Positions 45,364 to 53,536 of a stretch of 64,000 nucleotides of DNA are shown one piece after another; position 1 is the stretch's first letter; every line of letters begins with the position of its first letter. The stretch lies in assembly GCA_963732095.1 (NCBI GenBank), contig CAVSZA010000003.1, positions 15,779 through 79,778 on the forward strand, given 5' to 3'. This stretch comes from AP-15 sp963732095. Lineage in GTDB: Bacteria > Pseudomonadota > Alphaproteobacteria > ATCC43930 > CGMCC-115725. The translations under genes and the position numbers were made by a program. The notes below the pieces were generated by a model. That model saw nothing but the letters and a program-made list of their open reading frames with translations, did not search any database and had not been told where the DNA came from.

Positions 45364-45729
45364 CCAGTCGGTTTCCCGCCAACCCAGCCGAGCCTTTAAA
45401 AACAATTCGCCCAGCCGGCCCCGGACGCGCTCATCTTTGATCGGCGTGAAGCCATCTGGGGCTCTGGTGCCGAAAATTGTCGCGACCATGAAATGGCCGA
45501 CCTTGGCATTCAGCTTGGTCGCGCCTGTCTCCAGCTCATTCTTGAAATGCTTACGCAGCGAGTTCCGGCAAATCGGGTTGTCGCGTCGGTCCCGGACGAG
45601 CAAACAGATCTTCTCCTCTGTGATACCGAGACCAACCATCACTTCGACGTTTTTCGCTGCTCGTCCGTCGGCCGAAATGCCGGCCGTCCTCTCGTAGCCA
45701 TAACCCACCTCTTGCCCTCTAATATACAT
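45364..45729 (-). pseudogene. Hypothetical helix-turn-helix-like protein, 3' end replaced by IS remnant
   Basis: Reads KNVEVMVGLGITEEKICLLV, RDRRDNPICRNSLRKHFKNE, KLNAKVGHFMVATIFGTRAP and RVRGRLGELFLKARLGWRET. The first part looks like a resolvase-type helix-turn-helix (GITEEKICLLV..., SLRKHF). Small proteins of this kind occur in rhizobial genomes, with unknown role. Native sequence appears to end near 45364, where IS1595-derived sequence takes over and the frame continues by chance to 45226. Confidence 0.6.
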
Positions 45730-46274
45730 TGTTTCTGGGGACTTGCCGCACCCCAGGTATCACCTGTTCAACCTATTGGGAGAACCGTGGGACATATTCC
45801 GGCTGGCGCTGCGCCTCGCCACGAGGATTCCGACGACGTCACCGGCTAAGCTTTTACGAAGCGACGGGGGCTCGAGGGGGAACTACGGCCAAAGGTGCCT
45901 GAGCCTGTTCCGCCAGCTGCGGAATGCGATGCAATCGATAGAATTTTAATTTTCCTCACAATGATTTTGTCAAAAGTGATTAGGGCCAGCTGTTCACGTT
46001 CTTTCAATTCCAGCTGGGTTCTCTCAGAGCGGTGACGTGCGATGTCCCGCCTCCTTTCCGCATATAATGTTATTATCCATATCATATCGATCAAGTCAAG
46101 ACCAGAATATTGCGAAATTAGACTGCCCGTCGATCGGATTGCTCTTTGACGCCGTAGCTGGCCATGGCGCGCCCGGTGGCCAGTGGTCCCGTCAGGATCG
46201 CCCCCAACGGCTGAACCACGTCGGCACGTCTCGCGACAGAGCAACACGATCGGGAATTTCGCCTCGATCATACC
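45730..46274. other. Low-GC intergenic stretch
   Basis: About 545 bases; 45930-46110 is clearly AT-richer than the rest of the window. I see no supported gene. It marks the left edge of the scrambled cyclase-fragment zone. Confidence 0.4.
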
Positions 46275-46694
46275 ATGCTGTTGGCGTTACAAGCCGACGT
46301 GCAATTGGCGACCGGCAAGCCCGAAGCGGCGCTTGCGTCGGTCGCCGCCGGGCTGAAGGCGGTCGAAAAGACGGGAGGAGCGCCGCTTGAAGCGGAGCTT
46401 TATCGGCTCAGGGGCGAGGCCTTGCTCGCCGGCGCCGGGACGGCGAGCGAGGCCGAGACCGCCATCGAGAAAGCCATCGCCGTCGCCCGCCGGCAGAACG
46501 CGAAGTCCTGGGAATTGCGCGCCGCCATGAGCCTCGCCCGCCTGCGCCGACAGCAGGGCCGGCCGCAAGAGGCGGCCGCCCTCCTCGCCCCGGTCCTCGG
46601 CTGGTTCACCGAAGGCCTCGACACCGCCGACCTCAAGGAGGCCAGGACGCTGCTCGACAAACTGACTGAGCCGGCGATTGCCGCGGAGGGGTGA
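46275..46694 (+). pseudogene. Adenylate-cyclase-type ATPase, C-terminal TPR region only
   Basis: Reads MLLALQADVQLATGKPEAAL, ELYRLRGEALLAGAGTASEA, KSWELRAAMSLARLRRQQGR and PVLGWFTEGLDTADLKEART to TEPAIAAEG. This is the typical C-terminal TPR tail of class III cyclase-linked AAA/LuxR-type ATPases. The cyclase and ATPase domains are missing upstream. It shares its tail with fragments at 10.5, 47.5 and 63.7 kb. Confidence 0.82.
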
Positions 46695-46787
46695 GTCCGG
46701 TGCGAGTGGCCGCTTTCTGGCCGACCCGATTACCCGCTGGCGAGGTCGTGAAGCCTCGCCGGCGCGATGCGCGGCGAGAGACGGGAT

Positions 46788-46840
46788 CCACGGCTGCGCC
46801 TTTCGACCGAAATCAGGCGCCGGTTTGCTCCGATTTTTGC
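46788..46840. repeat. 53-bp direct repeat, copy 1 (cyclase-derived)
   Basis: Begins CCACGGCTGCGCCTTTCGAC and ends CCGATTTTTGC. It matches 47412-47464 with one mismatch. A further 38 bases (46827-46864) recur at 47060-47097. Confidence 0.92.
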
Positions 46841-47094
46841 ATCGCATGCCGTGCGCTCGCCGGAAAAGGCATGCGATGTGCTCGAAGCCGCCAGGGGTCG
46901 ATTTATACACATCCCTGCTCGAAGTGTTCGCGTACGCCGGTCGGCATTTGCATGGTCGGGAAGCCCTTTTTATGAACTCGTAAAAATTATCGGCGGGAAA
47001 TTCGGAAAGCCGCAGAAATCCTCGGTTTTAGAAAGCCGCCCGGGTAATTTTTTCCGAAGGCTCCGATTTTTGCATCGCATGCCGTGCGCTCGCC

Positions 47095-47415
47095 GGAGAA
47101 GTGCTCACCGCCGGAGAGCGACAGCGTCTCTGCGATCAACGAGAGGTCGCCCGGTTCCGCCCCGTCGCCGAGCAACGCCTCCAGCTTGTCGAGCTTTGTT
47201 GCGGTCGTGTCGTCGCGGGCGAACCCTGCGGCGCGCTCCAGCTGGCCGATAAAGGGGTAAAGCGCGCTATCCTGATGGTGCGGCGAGCAGAAATAGCGCA
47301 GTCGGGTGTGCGGCTCGGTCTCGAGGCGTTGCGACAGTGCCGCGGTCAGGCGCGACTTGCCGATCCCTGGTTCGCCCGAGACCAGCACCACCCGCCCTGC
47401 GCCGGACTTCGCCAC
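47095..47415 (-). pseudogene. Adenylate-cyclase-type ATPase fragment (P-loop region)
   Basis: Reads VVLVSGEPGIGKSRLTAALS (Walker A), HTRLRYFCSPHHQDSALYPF and LERAAGFARDDTTATKLDKL to AETLSLSGGEH. This is the start of the AAA ATPase domain of cyclase-linked ATPases. It lies opposite in direction to the TPR fragments on either side and stops at the shared junction repeat, so the parent gene has been scrambled. Confidence 0.83.
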
Positions 47416-47464
47416 GGCTGCGCCTTTCGACCGAAATCAGGTGCCGGTTTGCTCCGATTTTTGC
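47412..47464. repeat. 53-bp direct repeat, copy 2 (cyclase-derived)
   Basis: Second copy of the repeat at 46788-46840; here it joins the ATPase fragment to a TPR fragment of opposite orientation. Confidence 0.92.
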
Positions 47465-47467
47465 GAC

Positions 47468-47605
47468 GTCGCGCGCCGGCAGAACGCGAAGTCCTGGGAA
47501 TTGCGCGGTGCTATGAGCCTCGCCCGCCTGCGCCGACAGCAGGGCCGGCAGCAAGAGGGGGCGGCCCTCCTCGCCCCAATCCTCGGCTGGTTCACCGAAG
47601 GCTTG
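47468..47605 (+). pseudogene. Adenylate-cyclase-type TPR fragment
   Basis: Reads VARRQNAKSWELRGAMSLAR, LRRQQGRQQEGAALLAPILG and WFTEGL, then diverges. It duplicates the segment at about 46.48-46.62 kb with a few substitutions. Confidence 0.82.
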
Positions 47606-47631
47606 GGGGATTCAGAGACGAGTTCGCTCGT

Positions 47632-47665
47632 GACTCCCTCCTCCAGCGGCGAGTCCAATGCGAAC
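47632..47665. repeat. tRNA-3'-half-like repeat, partial right end
   Basis: ACTCCCTCCTCCAGCGGCGA followed by GTCCAATGCGAAC; the T-arm core is lost. It directly follows the cyclase TPR fragment. The following 300 bases to 47964 hold no supported gene. Confidence 0.68.
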
Positions 47666-47964
47666 CTGACGCACTCGAGTAGGCGGCCGAAAGTGACTTT
47701 GGGTCAGCTTTTCGGTTGCAGGAAATGACTGAAGTGGCGAGTTAGAATGCAACAGCACGACTCGCTAAACGAACAGTCGGGGCCGAAAAGGACTGAAAGG
47801 GAGAACTATCCATCTGATACAGCAGGGTTCTTCTCCCGCGAGACAAGGATCTGGCTTTTGGGGGGCGAGGTGATGAGTTTAGTGACAGGACGAGTGGAGG
47901 AGCTTGACGCCCTCGTGTTATCGCGGCCACGGTTGTGGCAACAAGCAAAGCGGAGGAGCGGGCT

Positions 47965-49047
47965 ATGGAGTTTGGCATCTTCAATCTGATGGGGTCGCGC
48001 GACCCCGAAAAGCAAACAGCGGAAGTTTTTGCCGAGGTCGCAGAGCAGACGCGTCTTGCCGATGAGCTCGGTTATGCGATCGCCTGGTTCGCCGAGCACC
48101 ATTCTCGAATTACTGCCTCTGCGCGTCGCCGCTGATGATGGTTGCGCACTGCGCCTCGATTACCAAAAAGATCCGGCTCGGCACCGCGGTCGTCGTCCTG
48201 CCGCTATACAACCCGGCGCGGCTTGCGGCCGAGATTGCAACCGCCGACGCGCTCTCGAACGGGCGCCTGATGCTCGGTGTCGGCGCCGGCTACCAGCCCT
48301 ACGAATTCGAGCGGTTCGGCGTCGATATCAAAGCCAACCTGGAGATGACTGAGGAATTCTGCGACATCCTCGACCGTGCATTTTCTCAGGATTTCTTCAG
48401 CTACGACGGTAAGCACTACCAGATCCCGAAGACCCACATCCCGGCCCGGCCGGTGCAGAAACCGCTGCCGATCTACGTCGCTGGCCATACCGAGGCGATG
48501 TTCCGCGCTGCGGCACGGCACGGCTACCGGGTGTTATCATCGGGCAGAGTCGGGGGCGCCGCGCTACTGGCCGAGCAGTATCAGATCATCAAGGACGCTT
48601 ATGCAGTATCAGATCATCAAGGACGCTTATATAGCTGAAGGCGTGCCGCTGGAGAACGCCCACATCACCGTCAATCGCTTCTGCCACATTACCGACAGCA
48701 GGGAGGACGGGCTGCGCTTCGCCGAGAACGCGCGCTACCAAAGCCGCCTTGCCTCGAGCCTGCGGCGGCGGCAAGAGGTCATGCAGGGCACGGTGCTGGT
48801 TGACGTGCCGTTCCCCGACGAACCCCCGCTCGAACAGATCCACAACGATCTGCTGATCGGCGATGTCGAGACCGTGGCCGAGAAGTTGGTCGGCGAGATC
48901 CGGGCGACCCATCCGGTGTGCTTTTCGTTCAAGATCGGTGCAACCCCGCATAAGGCGGCGATGCGCTCGATGGAGTTGATGATGAACGAGGTCAGGCCGC
49001 GGGTCGAGCGGGCGCTCGGGCCGGTCGCCCGTCATGCGGCTGAGTGA
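47965..49047 (+). pseudogene. LLM-class flavin-dependent oxidoreductase, broken by a 1-base deletion and a 28-bp duplication
   Basis: Begins MEFGIFNLMGSRDPEKQTAE and reads to AIAWFAEHH. One base is then missing near 48102 (expected FSNYCLCASPLMMVAHCA follows in the next frame). That frame carries IRLGTAVVVLPLYNPARLAA, GRLMLGVGAGYQPYEFERFG and FFSYDGKHYQIPKTHIPARP. A 28-base tandem duplication at 48575-48630 repeats QYQIIKDAY and returns to the original frame for the last 140 residues (VPLENAHITVNRFCHITDSR to RHAAE). The family features are full length, but no continuous product is possible. Confidence 0.86.
48575..48630. repeat. 28-bp perfect tandem duplication inside an LLM gene
   Basis: The unit GCAGTATCAGATCATCAAGG plus ACGCTTAT is present at 48575-48602 and 48603-48630. 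The length is not a multiple of three, so it shifts the frame. Confidence 0.96.
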
Positions 49048-49078
49048 GTCGGCAACCAACATCTGGGGAGGAAGGAAT

Positions 49079-49936
49079 ATGGAAATCGGCGCTTCGATTT
49101 TCTTCACCGATTATTCGATGGCCCCGACGGAGCTCGCGGTAGCGCTCGAAGAGCGCGGCTTCGACTCGCTGTGGGTGGCCGAGCATTCGCATATCCCGGT
49201 GACCCGCCGCTTTAGCCACCCGTTGGGTGACGCGGCGCTGACCAAGGAATACTACGACGTGATGGACCCGTTCGTCACGTTGAGTGCCGCGGCAGCCGTC
49301 ACCACTCGCCTCAAGCTCGGCACCGCCGTCTGCCTGGTGATCCAGCGCGACACGATCCAGACCGCAAAGCTCGTCGCCTCGCTCGATCAGGTGTCGAAGG
49401 GCCGCTTCGTGTTCGGCATCGGTTGCGGCTGGAATGCCGAGGAGATGGAAGACCACGGCACCGTCTACGAGACCCGCACATTGAAGATGCGCGAGCAGAT
49501 TGAGGCGATGAAGGAGATTTGGACCAAGGACAAGCCGGAATATCACGGCGAGATCGTCGATTTCCCGCCGATGATGACCTGGCCCAAGCCGGTGCAGACG
49601 CCGCATCCACCGATTATCGTCGGCGGAGCCTTCCGCCTCGCCGCCCGGCGCGCGATCCGTTACGGCAATGGGTTGCTTCCCGCGGCCCCGAGCGCCGGTT
49701 CTGGCAGTCCCGAGGAGTTCATGCCGCTGCTCCGCCAGATGGCCGAGAAAGCGGGCCGCGACCCGCAATCGCTGTCGGTGACGTTGGGCGGCGCGCCCGA
49801 GGATATCGATATATTGAAGCGCAATCGCGATCTCGGCGTCACCCGCATGACTGTGCGCCTGCCGCCGGCCAAGGACGCGGAGATCCTGCCGATCCTCGAC
49901 CGTTGGGCGAAGCTGATCCCGCTGGTCAGGAATTGA
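49079..49936 (+). CDS. LLM-class (F420-type) oxidoreductase
   Basis: 285 residues from MEIGASIFFTDYSMAPTELA. Luciferase-like features: GFDSLWVAEHSHIPVTRR, LKLGTAVCLVIQRDTIQTAK, GRFVFGIGCGWNAEEMEDHG and the C-terminal VTLGGAPEDIDILKRNRDLG. The pattern, with the short length and THIPVTRR-like segment, fits the TIGR03619-type F420-dependent group, although FMN use is possible. A GGAGGAAGGAAT site precedes the ATG. It is the middle of three LLM genes on the same strand, 31 bases after the first and 34 before the next, so likely one operon. Fragments of close relatives lie at 22.7, 32.0 and 38.9 kb. Confidence 0.92.
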   Translation: MEIGASIFFTDYSMAPTELAVALEERGFDSLWVAEHSHIPVTRRFSHPLGDAALTKEYYDVMDPFVTLSAAAAVTTRLKLGTAVCLVIQRDTIQTAKLVASLDQVSKGRFVFGIGCGWNAEEMEDHGTVYETRTLKMREQIEAMKEIWTKDKPEYHGEIVDFPPMMTWPKPVQTPHPPIIVGGAFRLAARRAIRYGNGLLPAAPSAGSGSPEEFMPLLRQMAEKAGRDPQSLSVTLGGAPEDIDILKRNRDLGVTRMTVRLPPAKDAEILPILDRWAKLIPLVRN

Positions 49937-49970
49937 CTCGCTCCCACCCCAAACTAGGCAGAGGAGTAGC

Positions 49971-51152
49971 ATGATGAGCCAGCCCCGCACCTTACGCGCC
50001 GGTGTGTTTCTGCCGCCGTTTCATCCCAATGACGAAGACCCGCTCTTGTGCATGGAGCGCGACTTCCAGCTGATGCAGTGGCTCGACCTACACAATTACT
50101 CTGAGGCGTGGATCGGCGAGCACCATTCGGGCGGTTACGAGATCTACGGCCAGCCCGAGTTGTTCATTGCTACCGCGGCCGAGCGCACCCGGCACATCCG
50201 GCTCGGCACTGGAGTGATCTCGCTACCGTACCACCATCCCTTGATGGTCGCGGATCGCATCGTTCAGCTCGACTATCAGACGCGCGGCCGGGCGATGTTC
50301 GGCCCCGGTCCCGGTCTCTTGCCGTCGGATGCGATGATGCTCGGCATCGATCCCGAGACGCAGCGCGACCGCATGGCCGACGCGATCGACATCATCACCC
50401 GCCTGCTCGACGGCGAAGTCATCACCCAGGAGAGCGAGTGGTACAAGTTGCGCGATGCACGGCTGCATCTGCGCCCCTACTCGAAGCCTCGACCGCACCT
50501 GGCGATTGCAAGTGCGGTTACACCGTACGGCGGCAAGCTCGCCGGGCGTTACGACCTCGGCATGCTGTGCGTAATGGCGGGGAGCCCCAACGGCTATGAC
50601 ACGCTCGACTACAATTGGGAGCTCGCTTGCGCCGAGGCGGCAACGCAGGGGTGGGTCATGGATCGCGCCAATTATCGCGTCATGGCGCCGTTCCACATCG
50701 CCGAGACACGTGAGAAGGCCATTGAGAACGTGCGCGCCGGCTTCGAGAAGTGGCAGCTCTACTCGTATTCGGTAAACCCCGAGGGCGGTGCCGCGATCGG
50801 GATGCCCAGCATCGAGGAAATCAACGAGGGCGGGCGCGGTGCCATTGGTACCCCGGACGATGCGCTGAGAGTGCTGGAGAATTATTGGGCCAAGACCGGC
50901 GGCTTCGGCTGCATCCTGATGCTCGCGCATGACTGGGCCGATTGGGAGGCGACCAAGCGCTCCTACGAATTGTTCGCGCGCTATGTGCTGCCGTGCTTTG
51001 AAGAGCGCAGCGCCTGGCGCTCGCAATCGATGGATTGGATGCGCGCCAATCGCGAAGCCTTCAGCGCGAAGCGTAAGGCCGCCGCTGCAAGCGCCGTCGA
51101 GCGGCACTTCGCAGCCGAGCAGGTGACAAGGAACCGGGAAGCCGCGAAATAG
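49971..51152 (+). CDS. LLM-class flavin-dependent oxidoreductase (paralog of 36511-37689)
   Basis: 393 residues from MMSQPRTLRAGVFLPPFHPN. Nearly every block of the gene at 36511-37689 recurs: EAWIGEHHSGGYEIYGQPEL, MLAHDWADWEATKRSYELFA, SAWRSQSMDWMRANREAFSA. The two are inverted relative to each other and about 12 kb apart. Differences are mainly conservative and cluster at the C-terminus. Here it is the last gene of an LLM trio; the other copy is coupled to an Asp-type hydrolase. GAGGAGTAGC precedes the start; an ATG at 49974 is an alternative. Confidence 0.93.
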   Translation: MMSQPRTLRAGVFLPPFHPNDEDPLLCMERDFQLMQWLDLHNYSEAWIGEHHSGGYEIYGQPELFIATAAERTRHIRLGTGVISLPYHHPLMVADRIVQLDYQTRGRAMFGPGPGLLPSDAMMLGIDPETQRDRMADAIDIITRLLDGEVITQESEWYKLRDARLHLRPYSKPRPHLAIASAVTPYGGKLAGRYDLGMLCVMAGSPNGYDTLDYNWELACAEAATQGWVMDRANYRVMAPFHIAETREKAIENVRAGFEKWQLYSYSVNPEGGAAIGMPSIEEINEGGRGAIGTPDDALRVLENYWAKTGGFGCILMLAHDWADWEATKRSYELFARYVLPCFEERSAWRSQSMDWMRANREAFSAKRKAAAASAVERHFAAEQVTRNREAAK

Positions 51153-51407
51153 CGTGGGCGCTGTAAATCGGCCCCCAACGGGATCCTCGCCCGACAAATC
51201 AAAGCATTGAGATATTAAGCAAAGGCGGCGCTTTGCTGGTTCAAAAGCGTCCGATCTTTGAGCCGATGGCCCCCACCGGCTGATAGACGATCGAATGTGA
51301 TCGCGAGGTTTGTAACGAATTGCTTTATTTCGCCTTTGCTCCTGATCACATCCATTGATGGGCCGTATGAGAGCGATAGCGGTCGTTGCCCCCTGTGAAC
51401 GAAGACC

Positions 51408-51836
51408 ATGATCGCCGGGCACCTCGCATTGATCATCGCGGCTGTGTTCACGGGCGCCGCGGTCTACGTCAACATCGTGGAGCAACCCGCCCGTTTGCAA
51501 CTAGACGACCAAGCCCTGCTTGCGGAGTGGCAGCCGAGCTACAAACGCGGCTTCGCCATGCAAGCACCTTCGGCTATCCTCGCGGGCATCCTGGGCATGG
51601 CTGCTTTTTTTGCCAGCTATGACTGGCGATGGCTTCTTGGTGCTGCCGTCATTGTCGCGAACTGGCCCTACACGCTATTGGTCATCATGCCGACGAATAA
51701 CAAGCTTATGGCGATTGCGCCAGAAGCCGCGGGGCCTGAGGCTCGGCGTACAGTCGAGTACTGGGGCGCACTCCACGCCGGCCGCAGCGCACTCGGTGCG
51801 GCGGCAGCGTTGATCTTCCTTTGGGCCTTATACTGA
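51408..51836 (+). CDS. DUF1772-family membrane protein
   Basis: 142 residues with four hydrophobic helices: MIAGHLALIIAAVFTGAAVY, APSAILAGILGMAAFFASYD, WLLGAAVIVANWPYTLLVIM and GRSALGAAAALIFLWALY. The segment NIVEQPARL near the start and WPYTLLVIMPTNNKL are typical of DUF1772. Inner-membrane protein of unknown function. 51153-51407 upstream shows no supported gene. Confidence 0.88.
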   Translation: MIAGHLALIIAAVFTGAAVYVNIVEQPARLQLDDQALLAEWQPSYKRGFAMQAPSAILAGILGMAAFFASYDWRWLLGAAVIVANWPYTLLVIMPTNNKLMAIAPEAAGPEARRTVEYWGALHAGRSALGAAAALIFLWALY

Positions 51837-51884
51837 CAAGGTAGGCGGGTAACTCAGCTGACAGATTGTTCAAGCGACCTGGCT

Positions 51885-52035
51885 GGCATTGTCAACTTAA
51901 GCAGGGGTGGTATCCTCCCGCCGTCGGTGGCGCGGCGTTCGGTGCAGAGAAGTCCTTGGCACGCCTATAGGCCTGCCCTCTCTCAAGAGAGAGGGGCCAA
52001 GAATGTCGAGTCGACCGAGTTAAGTTGACAATGCC
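51885..52035. repeat. 151-bp MITE-like element with 16-bp perfect terminal inverted repeats
   Basis: GGCATTGTCAACTTAA at 51885-51900 is exactly complementary to 52020-52035. Inside is a second palindrome, CCCTCTCTCAAGAGAGAGGG (about 51977-51996). No coding sequence is convincing. The ends resemble insertion-sequence tips, so it may be a non-autonomous derivative of an IS. Confidence 0.75.
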
Positions 52036-52081
52036 CCTTCGGTTATAGTTGGTCCGAGAACGTTCCTCCGGCTGCAATCGG

Positions 52082-52626
52082 ATGGATTATGTAAACATGC
52101 TTCCCGAGACCTTTCAGACGGCTCGCCTCATTCTGAGGCCAATAGCACTCGAGGATGTCGGTCCAATCTTCGCCAGCTACGCCCAGGATGCAGCTGTCAC
52201 ACGCTTCGTGATCTGGCGGCCGCACCGCAGCCGTAGCGACACCGAAACTACGTCGCGCAATGCATTGCTGCGCCACCGGATATCGCCCGAACTTATGTCC
52301 TTATCGATCGGAACGGCGCTGGGTTGCGGGGAGTCTTCGCCCTGCGTCAGGCCGCCCCACACCGTCTCGACGTCGGCTACCTCACGGCGCGACCCTGGTG
52401 GGGGCAGGGCCTCATGACAGAGGTTCTCACCGAAGTCGTGGATTGGGCCATGGGCCAGCCTTCCGTTTTCCGGATTGGTGCGTTTTGTGACGTGGACAAT
52501 GTCGGCTCGGCGCGCGTGATGGAGAAGTCTGGCATGGTCCGCGAAGGTCTCCTACGGCGATGGCTCATGCATCCCAACATCAGCGACGAACCCCGCGACT
52601 GCTTCAGCTATGCCCGTGTGCGATAG
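52082..52626 (+). pseudogene. GNAT acetyltransferase (RimJ/RimL type), frameshifted
   Basis: Reads MDYVNMLPETFQTARLILRP, IALEDVGPIFASYAQDAAVT and IWRPHRS. A shift near 52250 leads into the frame CIAAPPDIARTYVLIDRNGA, LRGVFALRQAAPHRLDVGYL, TARPWWGQGLMTEVLTEVVD and NVGSARVMEKSGMVREGLLR. The acetyl-CoA site (RPWWGQGLMTE) and C-terminus (NISDEPRDCFSYARVR) are intact. The shift coincides with the start of a 54-bp segment present in inverted copy downstream, which may mark the causal rearrangement. Confidence 0.85.
52252..52305. repeat. 54-bp segment with perfect inverted copy at 52627-52680 (copy 1)
   Basis: GTCGCGCAATGCATTGCTGC at the left through CTTATGTCCTTATC at the right. Its exact reverse complement lies immediately after the GNAT stop. 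Confidence 0.96.
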
Positions 52627-52680
52627 GATAAGGACATAAGTTCGGGCGATATCCGGTGGCGCAGCAATGCATTGCGCGAC
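52627..52680. repeat. 54-bp inverted copy (copy 2)
   Basis: Begins GATAAGGACATAAGTTCGGG and ends GCATTGCGCGAC, the exact reverse complement of 52252-52305. It sits one base after the GNAT TAG (52624-52626), outside any gene, so it is probably the derived copy. Confidence 0.96.
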
Positions 52681-52788
52681 GGTCCGATTTCCAAGTCGTT
52701 TAGCGGACTGGTCACCCTGCTCGTCGGCCCGCGAAGATCGGCGAACCTCCTCGCACAACCGAAACCGACATTCGTGTAAATTTGCGAC

Positions 52789-53052
52789 ATGCGCACCCGC
52801 CTGTCTGCCAGACTTTTGGTTTTAGATCCTTCGGAAAGGATTCTCCTTTTCCGCTTCGTCCACATGAATGGCGCGCTCGCGGGGCAGGACTACTGGGCTA
52901 CAGCGGGCGGCGGCGTTGAGGACGGAGAGACGTTCGAACAAGCTGCAATCCGAGAGCTCGAGGAAGAGACGGGCATTCGGGTGCAAGATATCGGCCTTGA
53001 GGTAGCGCACCGAGATCCTGGCTCAGCTTCTTTTCGGGGAAATCAGCCCTAA
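52789..53052 (+). pseudogene. NUDIX hydrolase, C-terminally truncated/frameshifted
   Basis: MRTRLSARLLVLDPSERILL, YWATAGGGVEDGETFEQAAI and RELEEETGIRVQDIGLEVAH. The Nudix box (G-x5-E-x7-REUxEExGU) is complete. After EVAHR, family members continue for some 50 residues; here a shift near 53012 leads to an early stop at 53050-53052, giving 87 residues against a usual 140-160. The next frame (EILAQLLFGEISP) is only briefly plausible. Phosphohydrolase of a nucleotide-type substrate if active. Confidence 0.75.
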
Positions 53053-53536
53053 CCGCACTACTAGGCTGCACACCGTGCGGAAGGAGCCTGCACGCGCCGG
53101 GAGAGACGACAGCCGACGAGCCGCAGTCCGGGGAGATATCAACCCCGGTGCGGCCTGCCACGATCGCCGCGAGATCAGCCCCTTCCTGGTCCTGATCGAT
53201 GTTCGCCAAGCCCTGAGTGACTGCGCCGGCCGCTGTGGTCCGGTCAGCCCCACGAGGTTATCGAATGACCGCTTGCATCGGGACCGAATCAATTTCGGGG
53301 ACGCCGAACCGGAGCGGTTGTGGGGCATGAAGACCAGTTCCCGCCGACAAGGCTGAGTGCCGGCTGTGGGTTCAGAAAGGAGACGATCGCGCCCGGGTCG
53401 AGGAGGGCGGCCGAGATGTCGGATCTCTGTTTCCGCTCGAAGGCGGTGGGGGCTACGATCCGGAGTTTATGGCGCTGGCCGAGATTGAGGCTGCGCGGAG
53501 ACGATCCCGTGGTCGAATTGTATTGGGAACGCTTCC
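53053..53536. other. Stretch without a supported gene
   Basis: A plus-strand frame ending at 53538 (KGDDRARVEEGGRDVGSLFP, then GYDPEFMALAEIEAARRRSR) looks protein-like and overlaps the start of the DUF2786 gene (ATGA), but has an in-frame TGA near 53331 and no start codon. It is probably the tail of a lost gene. Confidence 0.4.

Noticed and set aside
45226..45729. A single 167-residue protein
   Set aside because: The last third is an out-of-frame reading of an IS1595 transposase end, so the native gene stops being readable near 45364.
46788..47464. CRISPR array
   Set aside because: Only two or three cyclase-derived repeats with irregular spacing, and no cas genes.
34518..51152. A bioluminescence (lux) operon
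   Set aside because: LLM proteins are the oxidoreductase branch; no luxC, luxD or luxE genes are present.
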